This document shows positions 11,601-26,927 of a stretch of 64,000 nt of DNA, piece by piece (the stretch's first letter is position 1; every line of letters starts with the position of its first letter). The stretch comes from Nemopilema nomurai (Eukaryota > Cnidaria > Scyphozoa > Rhizostomeae > Rhizostomatidae), in contig ML133496.1 of the NCBI GenBank assembly GCA_003864495.1, positions 2,199,631 to 2,263,630 of the forward strand. Direction: 5' to 3'. A model generated the notes under the pieces. That model was not told the origin of the DNA. It did not search any database and was given only the letters and a program-made list of their open reading frames with translations. The position numbers were made by a program, and so were the translations under genes.

Positions 11601-14600
11601 CTGTTTATCAAACCTTGTCAGCAAGAAAAGCACTCTGAGATCAAAGCCAGTGTGGACCCCCTGATTTCTTCAATCGCTAAGTAATTAATCAAACATAACG
11701 CTTAAGCTTTAGGGGTGTGTAGGTTAATCTGATTTTTTTGTATGACTTTGTATTCTCGGCGAAACGAAAACAACAAGCAACGTTCTTTGCAGATGTCCAA
11801 GAAATTGCAAATCTTGCGAGGCGACAAACTTTATTAAATCGTTTGGCCATAGTTGCCTAACTAAGCTTTTCTCGCAGCTTGCGAGGCTAGGCCGTCATGC
11901 AAAATTTTCAAGCATTCTTCAAGGTGTATTATTGTATAAAGGCTCATCACTTTCAAGCAACTAATTGAGATGCCGTGAATTTTGGCTTCATGTTTGCAAA
12001 ATTGACATGATGCCCAACTGTTAATGACATATTATGAAAATAGCTTCAAATGGCATTGTTTGAATTTCGCTAATCATTCCGTCACGTAGATCCTGTTTTT
12101 CAAATTTGCGGATGTAATGTCATATTTATCTAGATCAATGCTTTTTCCCACCGTCTTTTGTCCATCTAGCCAGAATGCTTCTACAAGTTAGAATTTCATT
12201 TCGATATTCAACATAGAAGCTCATAAAACTAGGCCTAAGCACATGACACAGAAGCTGATGGAGTTGCTGGCGTGATTGTTACTTAATCACGTGACTTTTC
12301 AACATGAAGTGTACTTTGCCCTCTGCTTAAATGCCTGAATATGATCTAGGTTAAGATAGAGAAAATGAACATCTCTACTGGTATATAAGTTTGCAAAAGG
12401 AAGAAGGGCCAAAAACCAGAAAAGGTTTATTAATTATAAAGAATATAGCATGCTTTTTTATTTCGAGAGCGTTAGGTGCCGTCCGCTGATGGTGAAATAA
12501 AGTTGAATATTTGGGCTCTGACATATGTGAGAAAAAACATTAATATCGTACCAATAAAACCTTAGGAATGACAAGACTGCATACACCCGTTCAAGATACC
12601 TTTTAGGCTAAATAAAGCTACTTTTGCCCCAGTGTTATCGTAAGATAGCGCCTTACAGTGGAAGTGGTTGTGCGCATCAAGGTGACCTTATTAGCCAGAT
12701 GCGGGTTTCACAATTCAAAGACACTGTTTTATACATAAGGTGCTAATTAGTTCTCAGGTGTTTTCTTACAACACCAAACAGTAGATTTCTACTTCATCAT
12801 TTTTCGTAACATGGACAAGGCGATCTTCGCTGTATTTGTTTGAAATCTGTGGGAGCTACTGCAGGTTTCTGTTCTCCGTCGAATTGATAATACATATTCT
12901 TTTTTCTTATACTTTCTGTACTGCATTAGGTATCACGTGCTGGAATCAATCGTGTTTTGAATCTGACTTGAATTTGAACCTGAAAGCTCAATCTCCAGCG
13001 AGAAAAAGGTGTTGCGCAATTCCGCTGTGAAATTTTTCACGCGAACAATTTAACTCCCCATGTGTTGTTGATTTCGTGACATTGGAATGTAAAGTAAGGA
13101 AGCATGACGAATCGATACGGACCCTGATTGGCTGCAGAAGATTTCGCAAGCGAAGAAGATTGAAAAATTTGAACTTTTTTTCGCAGAGAAATCTTTCGCT
13201 AGACATCCGAGCAAAAGCCCACTGCGCATGCTCAGGTAGAAATGCGCGCGAACCTTTCCGCATTTGGCTGGTTTTTTTCCACTTGAGACTGGGCTCAAGA
13301 AAAACCGGCGAAACCGAGGGAGGGGGCCCCCTCCCCACTTTGTTGTAGAGCTACATATTTTTCAAGGCCATGTAGAAGAAAATGGAAAGAAGTTTAGAAT
13401 CTTCATATCCATCCCCACTTTCTTATACAAATCACCTGCCATGTTTGAGATTAGCGTTGTGAAAGCAGAAGAACGGGGCAAGTTTTAAAACGAGGCAAGC
13501 TTTAGAACGAGACCAAGACACACGGGCAAATGTTCTTCATAATCACACCTGTGCCCGTTTCCATCATATTTCATGGCGTAAGATTCCATAATGGCTGCCT
13601 TCTTTGCTTTTGGCCAGAGAGCGGTCATCCTTATCGAAGACGCTCTAAATAGCAATGATCCTTGAATCCATCATTCAAAAATAGGGGCTAACAGTTTACA
13701 CAAATTATTCAACAAACACGTTTTTCCTTTCTTTTGGCAAAGAAGACTAAGAAATACATATGGTGGTATTTTGACATTCCTCCTTCGTTTATAGAGACCT
13801 GCCTTTCGGATTCTCAATTCCAACTGCACTCCTAATTGAAATTCATGAGAATTGAATTCAACAAAGAATGAGGTGTCTCACTTGCTACTTTTGTACAAGT
13901 GAGATTTGCTTTGAAGATAATCTCCGGGCCATATGTTAGAAAGAGATTGAGTTCTTAGATGCAACTCTTTATGAAAATGGCCAAAATGCCTACGTCCCCT
14001 CGTTATACGGCTGTCACAGTTTCTCGCTCTGCCCATTGTTTGCTTGGAAAAAACTTACAGCCGACTAGCGACATTGTTGGACAAATGGGTCTCCTTGATC
14101 ATAAGTTATCTTTCCAAATTCACATACCTTGTGTTTATAGACCATTTTGCTAGATTAATATCAAAGATTAAAAATCACCATTAAAGTTTTCTGGGCTTAC
14201 CAAACATCGAACACTTCCTTCACTTCAGTTTTTCCTTTGACTGGCCATTGCGTCCTTCCCGAGACATGTCTGCGTGGAAATTATTACTTGGAGGCACATG
14301 CTAATGTGGCTTTAGGAATGCTTCTCAAGGCTATTCCACCGTTCTGAATATTCATCTGATCTCTAGACGTACGATTTTCAGGAAATTGGAGAGTATAGCA
14401 ATGATCAAAGTTTTTAATATCGCTGACCAATATTAAGTAATAAGGTAGCCACAACAATCTATTCCTTGGCTCTAGCTCATTAGGTAAAGAACGACTGATT
14501 ATCGTCCGTATTTCAACTTGCTTCAGAAAGTCAATACATTATGCATGCGGCTGCCTAATTCATGATGGCTCATCCCTGGGTAATAAGATCTTTGCTTTGA

Positions 14601-14825
14601 ACATCTCCGAAAGGCAAGAAATTCGTGCCCTTGTTGGCAAAGTCACATTCCCAGACCTTCAAGGATATGTCTTCGTGAATTTGCCGTTTTGCTTCTAAAA
14701 TAAGTCGTGAAGTTACCATCTTAGAGTCATACTTAATTCCACTGCTATTTGGTACTGTTGAAAACATTAGTATGCAATTAGCAACTGTAAAGGGAAATTA
14801 ACATCTTGTGACTGGTCACCTATTG
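5663..14825. other. Intergenic DNA, no gene recognised
   Basis: About 9 kb of AT-rich sequence with only short frames that resemble no family. Small structures seen are a perfect palindrome TAGGCCG-A-CGGCCTA at 6020-6034, an inverted GTGATATC/GATATCAC pair near 9246-9278, and the second copy of a dispersed repeat at about 13180-13265. The latter lies in a locally stop-poor patch (12988-13348) open in several frames on both strands, which argues against true coding. Confidence 0.5.
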
Positions 14826-14967
14826 TCATATAGATGCAGCATAGCATTATTATGTTGATGACAAAATTGCGGGCTACCCGCGTGTCACACGAGTTCTCAT
14901 ATAGATGCAGAATTGCTTTATGTTGATGACAAAATTGCGGGCTACCCGCGTGTCACACGAGGTCTAG
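14826..14967. repeat. 71-bp tandem duplication with a GC hairpin
   Basis: Two copies start at 14826 and 14897 with TCATATAGATGCAG and both end in GTGTCACACGAG. They differ by a few substitutions and a small indel in the first third, while the second half is nearly identical. Each copy contains GCGGGCTACCCGC, a perfect 5-bp hairpin. Confidence 0.85.
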
Positions 14968-17900
14968 ACAGCTTTGGGTGTGGTTGCTAGTTCAGGAGAC
15001 TAAAATAAAGTTGGCTTTACAATGTAATTAACATTCTCATTATTCAAAATGAGTGAAGGAGAAATCTTTTAGTACATAGTTGTCATCCTTGAAGTAAGCT
15101 TAGAAACTTGTACAAGAACAATCCTTTGAGGTCGCTTGTGGTCTTTGAATTGCATACATAACAATTATTGGTTAGCAAATTGACTTTGAATTGATTTATT
15201 ACAAATACCGGCGATTTCAAAGCTATGGCGAACAGAAGCTGGACGTGTTTTGGTTCAACTATGTTGTCATTAGCAGTCGATTTCAGACGACCTAATTCTA
15301 CGTCTTCTCTAGGCTAGTATTTATGTATGCTTGTTTTCATCAACAACCGAAGATGATTGCCTCATTGGATCAAACTGATATAAGTCTTTTACACAATGTA
15401 TCAGGTATTAAAAAATTATGTTTAGAAACAAAGAGAGTGTGCTTGAAAGATATGAAACTATGACAAAAAGTTTACAAACTTAATTTGGATGAATTCAGAG
15501 TTACGATCGAACTTTTTCGGAGCCTTCAGCTGTTTATATAACAGACGGTGTTCAAGACAGTACAACTGGACTTGTTTAGTCCTAAGCCCTGCTGCATGCG
15601 ATGAAGCATTAGTAATACTGAACACTTGGCGATTCAGTAAGCACAAGCACACAAAACAGTCTTCCTCCGGTTTTCGTATATATAAAATCCTATAAAAGCA
15701 AAACTTATTCGGGATAATCGCCTTATTCTGATAACGAATATTAAAACGCCTCCTTCTGAAATCTTGTGCTCTGAATCAGGTCTTGTTTATCTTTTTTAAC
15801 GCAATTCGACAACCGACTTATCCACATAGAGAAATGTTATGCCAGAGCGTTAGCTACTGGAAGTTTTTTGACGCACAGGGCATTAGCAAGACCTACTTTT
15901 ACCAACCTTTGCTGAAAATTTGGATCGAATCTTTATCTGCGACTAGCTATGCATCAAAACCCTCTGTATATGGAGACCTTGTTATTGATGTGTTGGCTGC
16001 AATGTTTGTTAGAAAAATTGGTATATCGAAGACGAAAAAGCCTTCGGTTGCAAGCCAACCACTTACTGTTTGATGTCGCAATATACGTTATACTACGGCT
16101 GAATAATCTCAGCTAAGATGATGGAGCCCAGCTATGGAGGCTAGCTCACCTTTTCTCTGTCTTCTTTCCTGGACTTCATAATCCTCATTTTTCAACTGAT
16201 GTATAGTACAGTCGTTGGTGCAAGAAAGCTTGTTGAGATCTGAGCAAAACGTGAACCTTAAATTGTGCTAGCACGTGAGTCTGGAATCACTTTACATCAG
16301 TCATGTGTAGCCAGCGTTGAACGCGAGCCTTGGCAACATTTTGGCTGCCTGGTAACTTGGATCATTTTTAGGCAATGCCCATGCTCTTTGAACAAAGCGA
16401 TATTGAATGAAGGATAATTCTTCAATGAAAACTTACGCTTTGTGCTAGTTTGTTGTTTCTAATTGAATTGAATTTTTATGAAAAATGCACGAGTATTTGA
16501 ACGCTGCTTTGAAACACTGTGAACGACATTTGATATTTCTTTGTTTCGCTTAATTCTTGTGATAATGAAAAAAATCCTTTCAACTTTCGAAACTCAAGGC
16601 TTTGTGCGTCACATTATGTGGACTAGGCACAGGCCTTCCAACACAATTTGGCAATAAGTGCGTTTTCGCAATTAACGAATTTCATCCAAATTCATTTCAT
16701 TCATGTTTCTACAAGAGATGTCGCCTGTATAAATTTATGCCCGACGTCTTTTGTAAGAGTCTGTTTTGCTCTATTCTCGATTTTTCTGCATCTACGAGCA
16801 GCGTTTTAGTCAACGCTCTTCAGTCACCTACTTTTTAGGCAAAGACTCGATATAAGAAGACATTTTAACTTCACTGAAGACTTCATCTGCCTGATGCTAA
16901 TCTGTTTGAAAACACCCGTGCGTGGGTCGAAATACCTCAGCAAGGTTTAATGCGAAGGAGATTTCCCTAATTCCATGCAACAGAAAACAACGATCTCAAC
17001 GAGCTCTGCATCCATTAGATGATGAGAATTCGCTTGTCCGAAGATGTCCGAATAGGCATGGCCAAACACTGTTTAGGATTATCTTTTACTTGTATGAAGG
17101 CGTTTCTAGCATGTGCCAATGGAAGACAAACCTCATTTGCTTCTGATTGGTTAAAAAACTCATTCATTTGCCCTCTGATTGGCTGTTGGCTGCCTGACCA
17201 TTTTCTGTATCTCCACCCAGTTTTAAGGCTGTTAAAAGTCAACTTTCTATGCAATGTTAACAGTGACTGCTGTGTTTATATAATAGAACGTTTCCCAATT
17301 AGAACTCCACCGTTCAGGAAAAATTGATATTTTCGCGTACAGTAAAATTTTTCTTAATAAAACATTAGCTACGACATTGTTTCATCGTTCGATTTTATTT
17401 CCCTGTTTTCATTGGCTTTTGTTGGATGACGTCATTCACATGATGACCGTGTTCATTTTACACTCATTACTATGGCTTGGAAGCCACCTAATATAATAGC
17501 ATTGTAGAATGTCATTAACACAGTGTCGTCATTAGAAGCACAAGCAAATGATGGCAAAAGTGGTTTAAGGTAGAAGATGCAAAAGAAATTATGAATAAGA
17601 CAAAATATATAAAGACAACATTGTTTCTTTGCTTTGGTTTTCTTGAACACAGAGATAAGACAGTAAATAGTTTTTAAGGTGTCGTTAATCTGATGTGGGA
17701 TACTGGCCTTTTTTATTATGACGTAACCTGTTCCAGGCACAGTGACAATAGGGAGGAGAACAATACAAGTTGGCCACTGACTCGTAGCATGCAATCAGTG
17801 GAAAGATGCCTCGAGCACAAATTGGCAGGTCTTGCTTGTTCGTTTTTCCACGTCAAGCAAAACAGTCCACGACTTCATAAAAAGCTGCGTTCAAGTCACT

Positions 17901-20900
17901 TTCTTTACTTGGGCCTTCAATTATTTTCTACAATCACTCCGGTTGCATTAATTGGTGAAAAGAGGCGAAGCGCAAATAATTTCCGGTCACCAAGTTGTGA
18001 TACATAATTGGAAATGATATTCAGATATTAGGGGTGTAGTACGACTTAATAGAGGGGCAAGATCCTTTCAAGTGTATCACAAAAGATCACTAGATTGTCA
18101 CTAGCCGACGTGTTGGTAATGCAGTGTAGACCACTGCGTATTGAATTGCCACTGTGTGTTTATGCGAAGGAGGCCGCAAGCAAGTGAAAAGATACCAGGC
18201 TTGGTTACGAAAGAGTGCACCCGATGGCAACGTTTTTATCCCTTAATTTACCTTGGGTCTTTTGTCATGAATATTTGATGTCGATAAATCCGTCCCTTTC
18301 ACCAAGACCACTCGCGGTTTTTCAAGTAAGCCTTGACATAAGCCTGTTTTCAATATGCTGCTTAAAGGACCACTTCAAGTAAGTGTAGTTGCTACTCAAA
18401 ACAACCCTCCAAGAGATCTAGTAAATTAATAATTTCTGACGAGGAAAACTTCAGTCAATCGCAGATTTCACAGAAGTGCCTCCATTCCAAATACTACGTG
18501 GAAGCGCAGCAAGGCTTCATAGAGAGGCTTAGTTGCCGTGGAGATAGGCCAGCTAGTTATTCGACTGTGGCATCGTTTAGGCCTTGTTCCTATGTAACCA
18601 TGTTGGTATTGAAGGCAAAGTCTTTGTATAGTTTGCACTTGACTGTGGCTGCAGCTTTGGTTTGGCAAAAGTTGGATTTTGTTCACATTCAAACCGTGAC
18701 TTTAAAATACCTTAATCAAAATACGAGTCATTTGCACTACAAATGCTCGAAACAGAAGGCTGAAGCTTTCATGCTCTGTCAATTTAAAGATTTAGTCAGT
18801 AAAAGATGTAGTCTGTTATCGTTAGTTTTGCGAAGATTTCCTGCGGGGCCCTTAAAGGGGTAAGTTTCAATACCGTATGCAGGGGGGGGGGTTATTCTCG
18901 GGCGCACATCGTCCAACGCCACAGTACTGACTGGTAGGGTAGCAGATTTCTCTCCACGCCACTCTCTTGTCCCTACTATGTTTAATCTAGGTATTCATGC
19001 CAAAACGCTGGCATTGTAGTTGAAAACCTTGGCCTCTTGATTATCGCGAAGCTTCATTATAAACAAGTGAAGTTCACGCTAGCTCTCAGAAATCTTTGTA
19101 CTTCAGTTGCCACCTTGTCATTCGACTTTGAACTTGTCTATTGCAATTTGAAAGGGTGTTAGAAAAAGGTGAAGTAACGAGCAGACAGCATAGAGAGCAA
19201 CAGAGAGAAGACCTTTCAAGTGGCATATGATCATTGTTGAAGCAGTTGACTTAATGCAGGACATATTGAAATGTTTTGACTTGCTTGGAAGGTGCTTCTT
19301 TCCCTTCCAATTCATGAACCCTTGGAACTTCCACTATCTATTACCTTTCAGTAATCCTCAGCAGAGTAACAAACGACTCAGTGAATTCATTATTGTAGCC
19401 AACAGACATGTGAAACTGGGCAATCCTCTTCTATGTTGATAAGGCATTTCCAAGGGACCCGTAATTTCCTTTATCTGATCTTCCTTTTGCAACACAATGT
19501 AGAGTGCAAAATGCTATAAGTTGTATTAGGTGCCTGATAACTTGACCTTTCAAGAAAATTGCGTGCAATCTTCAATGAGGAAACGCACAGGAATACCAAG
19601 AGGAAAACTTTCCGGTAAGGTTCCGAAAGCTTTAGGAAAAGGCAATTGCTTTGTTATTCAGCTGCCTGCGAGAAGTTAGTTTACATTTCGCTTGCTGGTT
19701 TTCAATGCAACTGGAAAAAGTTCTTAACAAACTTAGAACGAAAAGGAAAACAAGTGCAGAGAAAAAACTCCGTCTTCTATGGTATTGACAACAGTTTTTC
19801 GTTTGTCAGTGTGTTTGATTTTGGCAAGGACTTGCATGAAGGCGTCCTGTTTATGCACAGACAGGAGATGGCGATGAACAGAGAGTGAAGATTAAATCGG
19901 TCAGTTAAGATTAGCTCTGACACGACCTGCGCCTGCATAAACAAGACCGTATTGAACAGCAGCAATAAGAAGTAGGAAAACGCCCAGTTTTTGCCTCAGT
20001 TGCAAAGAAACTAGTGATGAAGTGAACTGAAAATCCTTTTCCAACAATGTAAGATACCCTTGCTCAAAGCAGTTGATTTAAGATGGTAATATATTTAGAC
20101 CAAAGAAAGAAACGCTGATTTAAAGGGAAAAGGGCAAAATTGGATGCTATGAAGCTACTTCAAGAAGAAAACTGTTTGTGGCATAATTATAAGAAGAACA
20201 TTATTTACTTTATATATGTAAATTTGATACATAATATAATGTTTGATATGTGCCCATTTGGCAATAAGGCTTACGTTTTCTGATGACAATGACAGGGCTT
20301 TTAATTCCTAGGTGGGAAATGATGAAAAATTTCATTTTATCAACATAAATCGACTATAATTCAAGTTGGTCGCTTTGGTAGTCTCCCACAGACTAGCTTC
20401 CTAGATGCCCCTATGTTTTCGTTTAATTCGTCTTTGAAATAAGCCATCTCTAGAGGACATATTGCTTTGCCAGGTTTGATTTAACGGTGTACAGCAAACA
20501 TTTGATTTTTTTAACTCTGGGCTTGGCTTTCGACTGCAATACGTTTGCAGAAATGTTTACATTCAGCTTATTTTCACTGAGAATGCAGCTGCATCTGCTG
20601 GGATTTTGTCCAACATCCAACGTCTAAAAAGCGAGTCTGCAGATTTCATATCAGCCATTCACGAACAGAGAAGAAGCGTTTTTGCAAGTTTTTTAGGTTA
20701 TTTGCACAGGTATGAGGTTATTAGACTTCTCAATAGTAGCCTCGAACCCAATTCTTGCTCGATGCTGTCCCAACGAATAAAGAGCATTAGTCAGAGAGGC
20801 TCCTTGAAGTACCCCTTTCTTGCTAGTACTTTGATATCACAGCTGCAAATAACGCTGTGCTTTGAGCTCGGCAGGTAACGTGGCTTCATTCTTCCGTGTG

Positions 20901-23900
20901 TACAAAAAGCGTAAGTGTTGAGTAATCGTAGAGGCTGGTAGGCTTCGAAATGCAAGGATCTAGGTGGATGCTCCCATTAATCTCTTTTCATCAGCTGATT
21001 AACGTACAATCTATGGTGTAGGGGACTTGAAAAGCCTCGTGACGCGCCCTTTTATTATGACTTTAACACCTCAACAGTTACAGTCGCCATTCTACAGTGA
21101 ATCAATAACACAACCTCTATCAACATTATGTCTTCCAATATAAGGGGGTATATAATTGGTGTAGATTGAGCCAGGGGGCTTCCCCCAGCTTCTGATCCCT
21201 TTAGCACCTTCTAACTAGAGCTAGTTGCCATCCAACTTTGGATGAAGTGCGATCGGTACTACCCTTAGTGTAGAAGCAGCACAGTGCTGATCTCATATTA
21301 ATCAACCAAGAAGCTTACCAAGTGTATCTGTTCATTAGTTCATAAGGCCTTTAAATTGCTGTTGAAGACGCGGCTACATTTGCTTGTATGCGTCTATTTT
21401 AAAGTTACATGCATGTTTGTAATCTTTTCCATCGGTTTCTATCCATTCAAACAAATCCACCTGTGGTAATAAGAATCTCGGACCCAATCAGCGACTCGTG
21501 CTTTTACAGCGTTGGGAATGACAAACGGCTTGCAGTCAGAGTAGGGTTACAAGCATCTATATCGCACTGTGGCTGTTACCCCCGTCCCCCCCCCCCCCTT
21601 CTATAGGACGCGCGAAAACAAAAGCATGTAGAGTGGAAATATACGTAGAAATGCACAATCGTACCTTTGATGTGCATACCTTCACTTAGTTGAAAGGATT
21701 GCTTTCTTTCTCAGCAACATAATCCAACATTTTGTACCTAGCAAGGATTCTAGTTATATAATATTCTATGCATGCTGCTAAAGCTTTGTGACTGTCTATC
21801 TATATACACGGCCAATTATCATATTGCAAGCCCCATTTAAATAGTGTGTTTCATTTATTCTATAATCAATGCGTTCGGCTACACCAACCAACCTGTTTTC
21901 TAATTAGTTTCTATGCCATTTGTCCTGCCTCATTAAAATGCTATTTATGATACAAGCAATACATATAAGTAGCTATTAAGGGGTGGAAATTTATCGCTCG
22001 TGTTGTGTTTCGAATTATGATTACCATGATTACATGATTAAAATGACCGTGGTCGCTGCACAAGTACAATCTCTGATGAAGATGATGAGGATGATTAAGT
22101 ATTGTGAAGGGATTTTTCATCAAATCTCTTATCTGCATATCTGTTATCTTTTCATTTTACCTTATCTTATCAATCCCTCTGCCCTTACATCTTTTCCAGC
22201 TTTTCCAGCTGAAGGACTGACAAAGAGACTTTTATTATGTTGACTTTAAGGAAGGAAATTACTTTGGCAGTCTGCACTTATGTACTAATTCGGAGAAAAC
22301 GTTTATTCGAAGCCATTCTCCCCTTGACACCTCTCAAGGTTTTGCCTTTCACATTACTCAACCCTTTGCAAAGGCATATATGTTGAACGTCTCTATGTGT
22401 TGCTATATACTTCTCAATTACAGAAATAACTTTACCATAACACTAATGATGTACGAGACAATGTAATGCGATTTCAAAGCTCGAGAATTATTTCCAAATG
22501 AAATTCATAACTTTTACATTGAATGTGACACACTTGTACCGTAACTAGATGCTTGTGATTGAAGGAGGGTGCATCAAGTAATGATGTAAATGTTGATAGG
22601 TGACGCGGAACGCATTTCCTGATTTATATTGATTCCATGATACTCTAACATGAACTGTGTAACATGGACATGGTACATAAAGATTCCCCTACATGTATCG
22701 TGCAGCTAAAAAAGAGTCATCAACCCAGGTTTAGAACTCCATCTTAACTACCAAAGGACATGAGTTTCATCCCTGCACAACACTTGTTAAAAACCTTCAC
22801 GCACTGCATACATGCATATCAAAAGCAATTATCGAATGAAATAATAAAATAAATAAATTGTTGCTTAGCCATCAATCAAGTTCACGAAAGCCCTTTGTTT
22901 TTAATTGATTTAGAATTTTGCAAGGAAGTTTTTCAATGTCTTTGCCTTCCAATATCAGATTTTTCTTACCATTTCTTCAGTTCAAAGGAGTCTAGGTAAG
23001 GGCTTAATATATGCAAATTTACTTTGCTGCTAATAATTTTTACTGATAAGTTCATAGCGTCAAAAATGTTTCCTCTTTCTTTTATTAAGTAGGACTTTAT
23101 TTGAAATGACTGTTAAAAACACTATCAAGGTATTGTTTTGAAAATGAAACCAATAATAATTAATTTGTCAATGATAACATTTAAAATAATGATAATCATA
23201 ATTGTTATGATTGTAGTGCTGATTGATGACAAAATGACAATGATTATGTAAGTGTTGTATTTCTAAACTTCTTCATGTAGTAACTCTGCCTATTAAAATC
23301 CTTCTTTGATCCCAGATTTTGAAAAGTGGAGCTTGCCATTTGGTTACTTGGCTTTAAATTGTTGATAAAAATTTCTGGTCTGTAGCCAAAACCTGTAAAA
23401 ACTTCTTGCTGATAACATAACCAGCAAGAGAGATAACGTCATCCTGGCATTTTATTGTCGTCGCCGTAATTAAGCTGAGATGTTCTCTCGATTTGATACA
23501 GAAACTACACTCCACGCAGCAACTATGAAAAGCAATCATCGAAACAAGACAGTTATATAAAGCAATATTTTTGATTCGGCTTTTAAAACCAGAATCCTGT
23601 AAGAAATACTAGACAGCTTGTCAAAACGAAAGATTCTCGCCCTATGGCCTCGTTCGACTTACTCTTGCAAGATCCTGCGCGCTGGTTTGATGATAGAAAG
23701 GCAATTTATTTTTAAACGCTTCATTATAACAGCTCCATCCAATTACTTATTGAAGAGATTACACTTTCAGCTCCTGTAATCGTAATTAAAATTATGCATG
23801 GTATTTTTAAATAATACGAAGTAATTCAAATTTGGCATAGTTCAAGAGCAGAAGGAGACTTTTAAGCAATTAGTCTTGGTGCTTTGGTTTCAATCACTCT

Positions 23901-26900
23901 TTCGAATCGGTTTCAATCAACGAAGTTTATAAAGCTAAAATCTACGTAAGATTTCTATTACAGAACATTACCAGAGTTTCTTATTAAAGTGATTTTATCG
24001 CTTCTGTTGAGAAGCTTTTCACTTTAATACACTTTGTAATATTTTTACACTGACGTGACGTGTATAATCTAACACGGTGAACGAATTTCTGAAGTTCAGC
24101 GTGAACAATATTTGACGCTCAAAGAGAGTTTTTTGAATGTCCATTCGAGAGCAATGCGTGCAGCTGTCATAGTGAATTGATGGATTTTCAAATTCATTCA
24201 TATACTATCCTTAATATTTTCTTCAAAACATCTAAGCAATTTTCCACAATATTGCATCACTTACAACATGAGCACTAACTACAACATTAAGAATCACTTA
24301 TAAGGTTTAGCTTAGTATTTCATGGACAGAACAACCAAGATTTTTAGAGTGGAGATACAAAGCTTCGGTGATATGATTAAGGCGCCAAAATGTTTTGCAG
24401 CGCTCCGAGTTTACAATACCTCATTTATAAACGATAAGTGTTTGCCAAATCGCGTACAAATATTTAATGATTCTGAGGAAAATAACTGGTGTTTGAATAT
24501 AAAACAATATGGAACACGCATTGCTTGGATGTAAGATATCGTTGGCTTTAAAATATTTTGACATAGGCTATAGAAGAACGCAGAACATATTTTTTATACA
24601 CGCGTCATATTTTCCGGTGGCAAAGAAGCTGTTTAGAAGCCTTTGGCCAAGATCCTGCTACTATAATCAATGAAAATATTTTAGCTTGATCTCAGAATTT
24701 ATCCGAGCTCGCTCGATATAATTCAGCGATGTCTTTAGAGTGTTTTTGCCTATGATTGATCTTTCTGAACATAGACCATGCTTTCAAAGTTTTTTCAATA
24801 AAATTAGTTGCTCGGGCAATTGTCGATTCATGCTATAAAAATTTCAAAACAGTAAGGTTTTGTTTCTGTAGAACTATTCGCAAATGCCCTACACTTTCTT
24901 GCGACCATATCTAGTGAAAGGCCATCTGATCGGTTCGACAGGTGCATAGTTTTGGGAATAAATATCTAAGTACACTTACTGCAGGTCACTGTAAGCTAAA
25001 CGCAAACAAAGATTCTTACGTTACAGATCAAACTTTGTCCTCGGATTTGTGAAAATTTTCTTAGAAAACTCTGCTTGCATCTAGACAAAGGCTTCGATAG
25101 ATGAGTCGCTTTTGGCGTCCTTTCAAAATGTTTCCTGATTCCGAAAGAACTACAGCTAGCTTTGAGACAGTTTATAATTTCATCACGACCCTGGATAACC
25201 CGACATAGTCTTGTTCACCTTAATAATTATTCGAGCAAAATTCACCGAACGTTCTGGTGCTGTGTATACAAATTTGGGAAGAATTCGTAATTCTATTAAA
25301 ACTATAGACTTGAATCTTATGTATCGTCGTAAGTATGATGGAAATGTAGTTTGTAGAAACATTAAAACATTTTCACGATTTCCACTGACCATGATTGTCG
25401 AGTTCAGTTGCCAGACCTTGGATGATCGTAGACTCTGACGTTATATACATTTGAAGAATTTATAGAATACCTGTTTCATTGAAAGGGCTGGTTATTTATT
25501 AACTTGCAGCCATAAATCAAGCGTAGGGCGACTCTCAGCAGCAAAACAATAATAAAAAGTATTTCAAATTCTTCATGACTTGCCTAACCAAAGTTTTCAC
25601 AACATCCTTCGATGTTGAAGAGCAGGTAATAATAAGGTCAAGCGGTTGGCAGGGGTTGCCTGCCCCATTTTAATACAGACTAGAAACTTGTCAGGACCTC
25701 ATCTTCAAGTGTAAAATCGAAGGCTTTCAAAGGAAGTACGTTTTGCAAACTATGTTGGTGGAAGTGATGAGCAAATCTGATGCTTATTTCAGCAAGCATT
25801 AGCCCAGGTAAATAATACTCAAGCAGTTGGAATCAGGTCGACTTTGTAAATCCCAAACATTAAACAAAGGAAATAATGAGGAATTAGATTTTTCTATCGT
25901 CGGATTAAGCGTTCAGCTATTTGTTGAAATTTTACTCAATATGGGTTTGCTTTGTTGTTGTATATTCTCCTAGGCAAGGTGATCGAAGGTGACTAATTTC
26001 AACAATTTTTAAGACTGGCAAAGAACAATTAATGGCGAATTGCACTTACCAATTGATCTCTATGCAGCCTCTATGTCGAATTGGGAATCTGGAATTCTTC
26101 CTTATTGTGATCCAAGTATAATTGCATTAAGAAGAGACACTAAGTTTGATATATGACGAAGCATTGTGGTTGATACCTACAGCTGCATCAGGAAAATGTA
26201 ATTTTATCCTGGTTCTTTGACCTCGTATTACTAATACTGAGTAAATTGCAGCTTAGAAATTGGCAGGAACCTATACCAATGACGCCGAGACTTTAAAAAT
26301 CAGCCATTTATTTTTGCCAGCATCCAAGAACCGTCAACAGAGCATCCACGGAAATCCTGTACCTCCGATTGAGGAAAATCGCAAAATGAAACACAAATTT
26401 TCCATTCCTCCGCTCAAGCGTCTTAACCTGACTTCGGTTTAGAATAATAAGCACCTGTCCTTTGTTAAGGCCTTTTTGATTGAGCTTTCAATGCAATCAC
26501 GGGGGTTAGGCCAAATCATCTTCTTATGCGGTAGCGCTGAAATCTGTTCAAGATCTTCCCGCACTTGGCTTTATTTGTCTGGTGAAAAACCAAAAGTAGC
26601 TCAATTGCAATTTTTCTTTGCCAAGGCCGCTTTCCGGCAGCAAACAGAGCGAATTACTGATTACTTTCTATTGTAGTTTCTCGTCTCAACACTTTCAGGA
26701 TAAACAACATGTGACTATATGAAAGTTCACTCTGGTATCCACTTCAGTCGAGTTCCTTGATGATATATTCTTATCTTGCCAACAGTATTTCGCTTCTTGG
26801 ACAGCCCTTATACTAGTCACCAGCTATGTTTCGTAAAATGTCCAGAGTGGTTAATGTACTTCGTTTCAGCAAAACACTTGTTAATTATCAGCATTAGCAC

Positions 26901-26927
26901 GGTTGCTATTAGAATCTATCGCTTATC
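14968..26927. other. Intergenic DNA, no gene recognised
   Basis: About 12 kb of AT-rich DNA. The short open frames show neither family similarity nor codon patterns like the real exons in this window. Simple tracts include a G run near 18883-18891, a C run near 21588-21598 and AT-rich homopurine patches. Confidence 0.5.

Noticed and set aside
12988..13348. Region open in several frames on both strands
   Set aside because: Local lack of stops over a repeat copy; no frame resembles a protein and none has splice borders.
22060..22110. Hammerhead ribozyme core (CTGATGA at 22073)
   Set aside because: No GAAA with stems in the required positions; none of the tandem units contains the core either.
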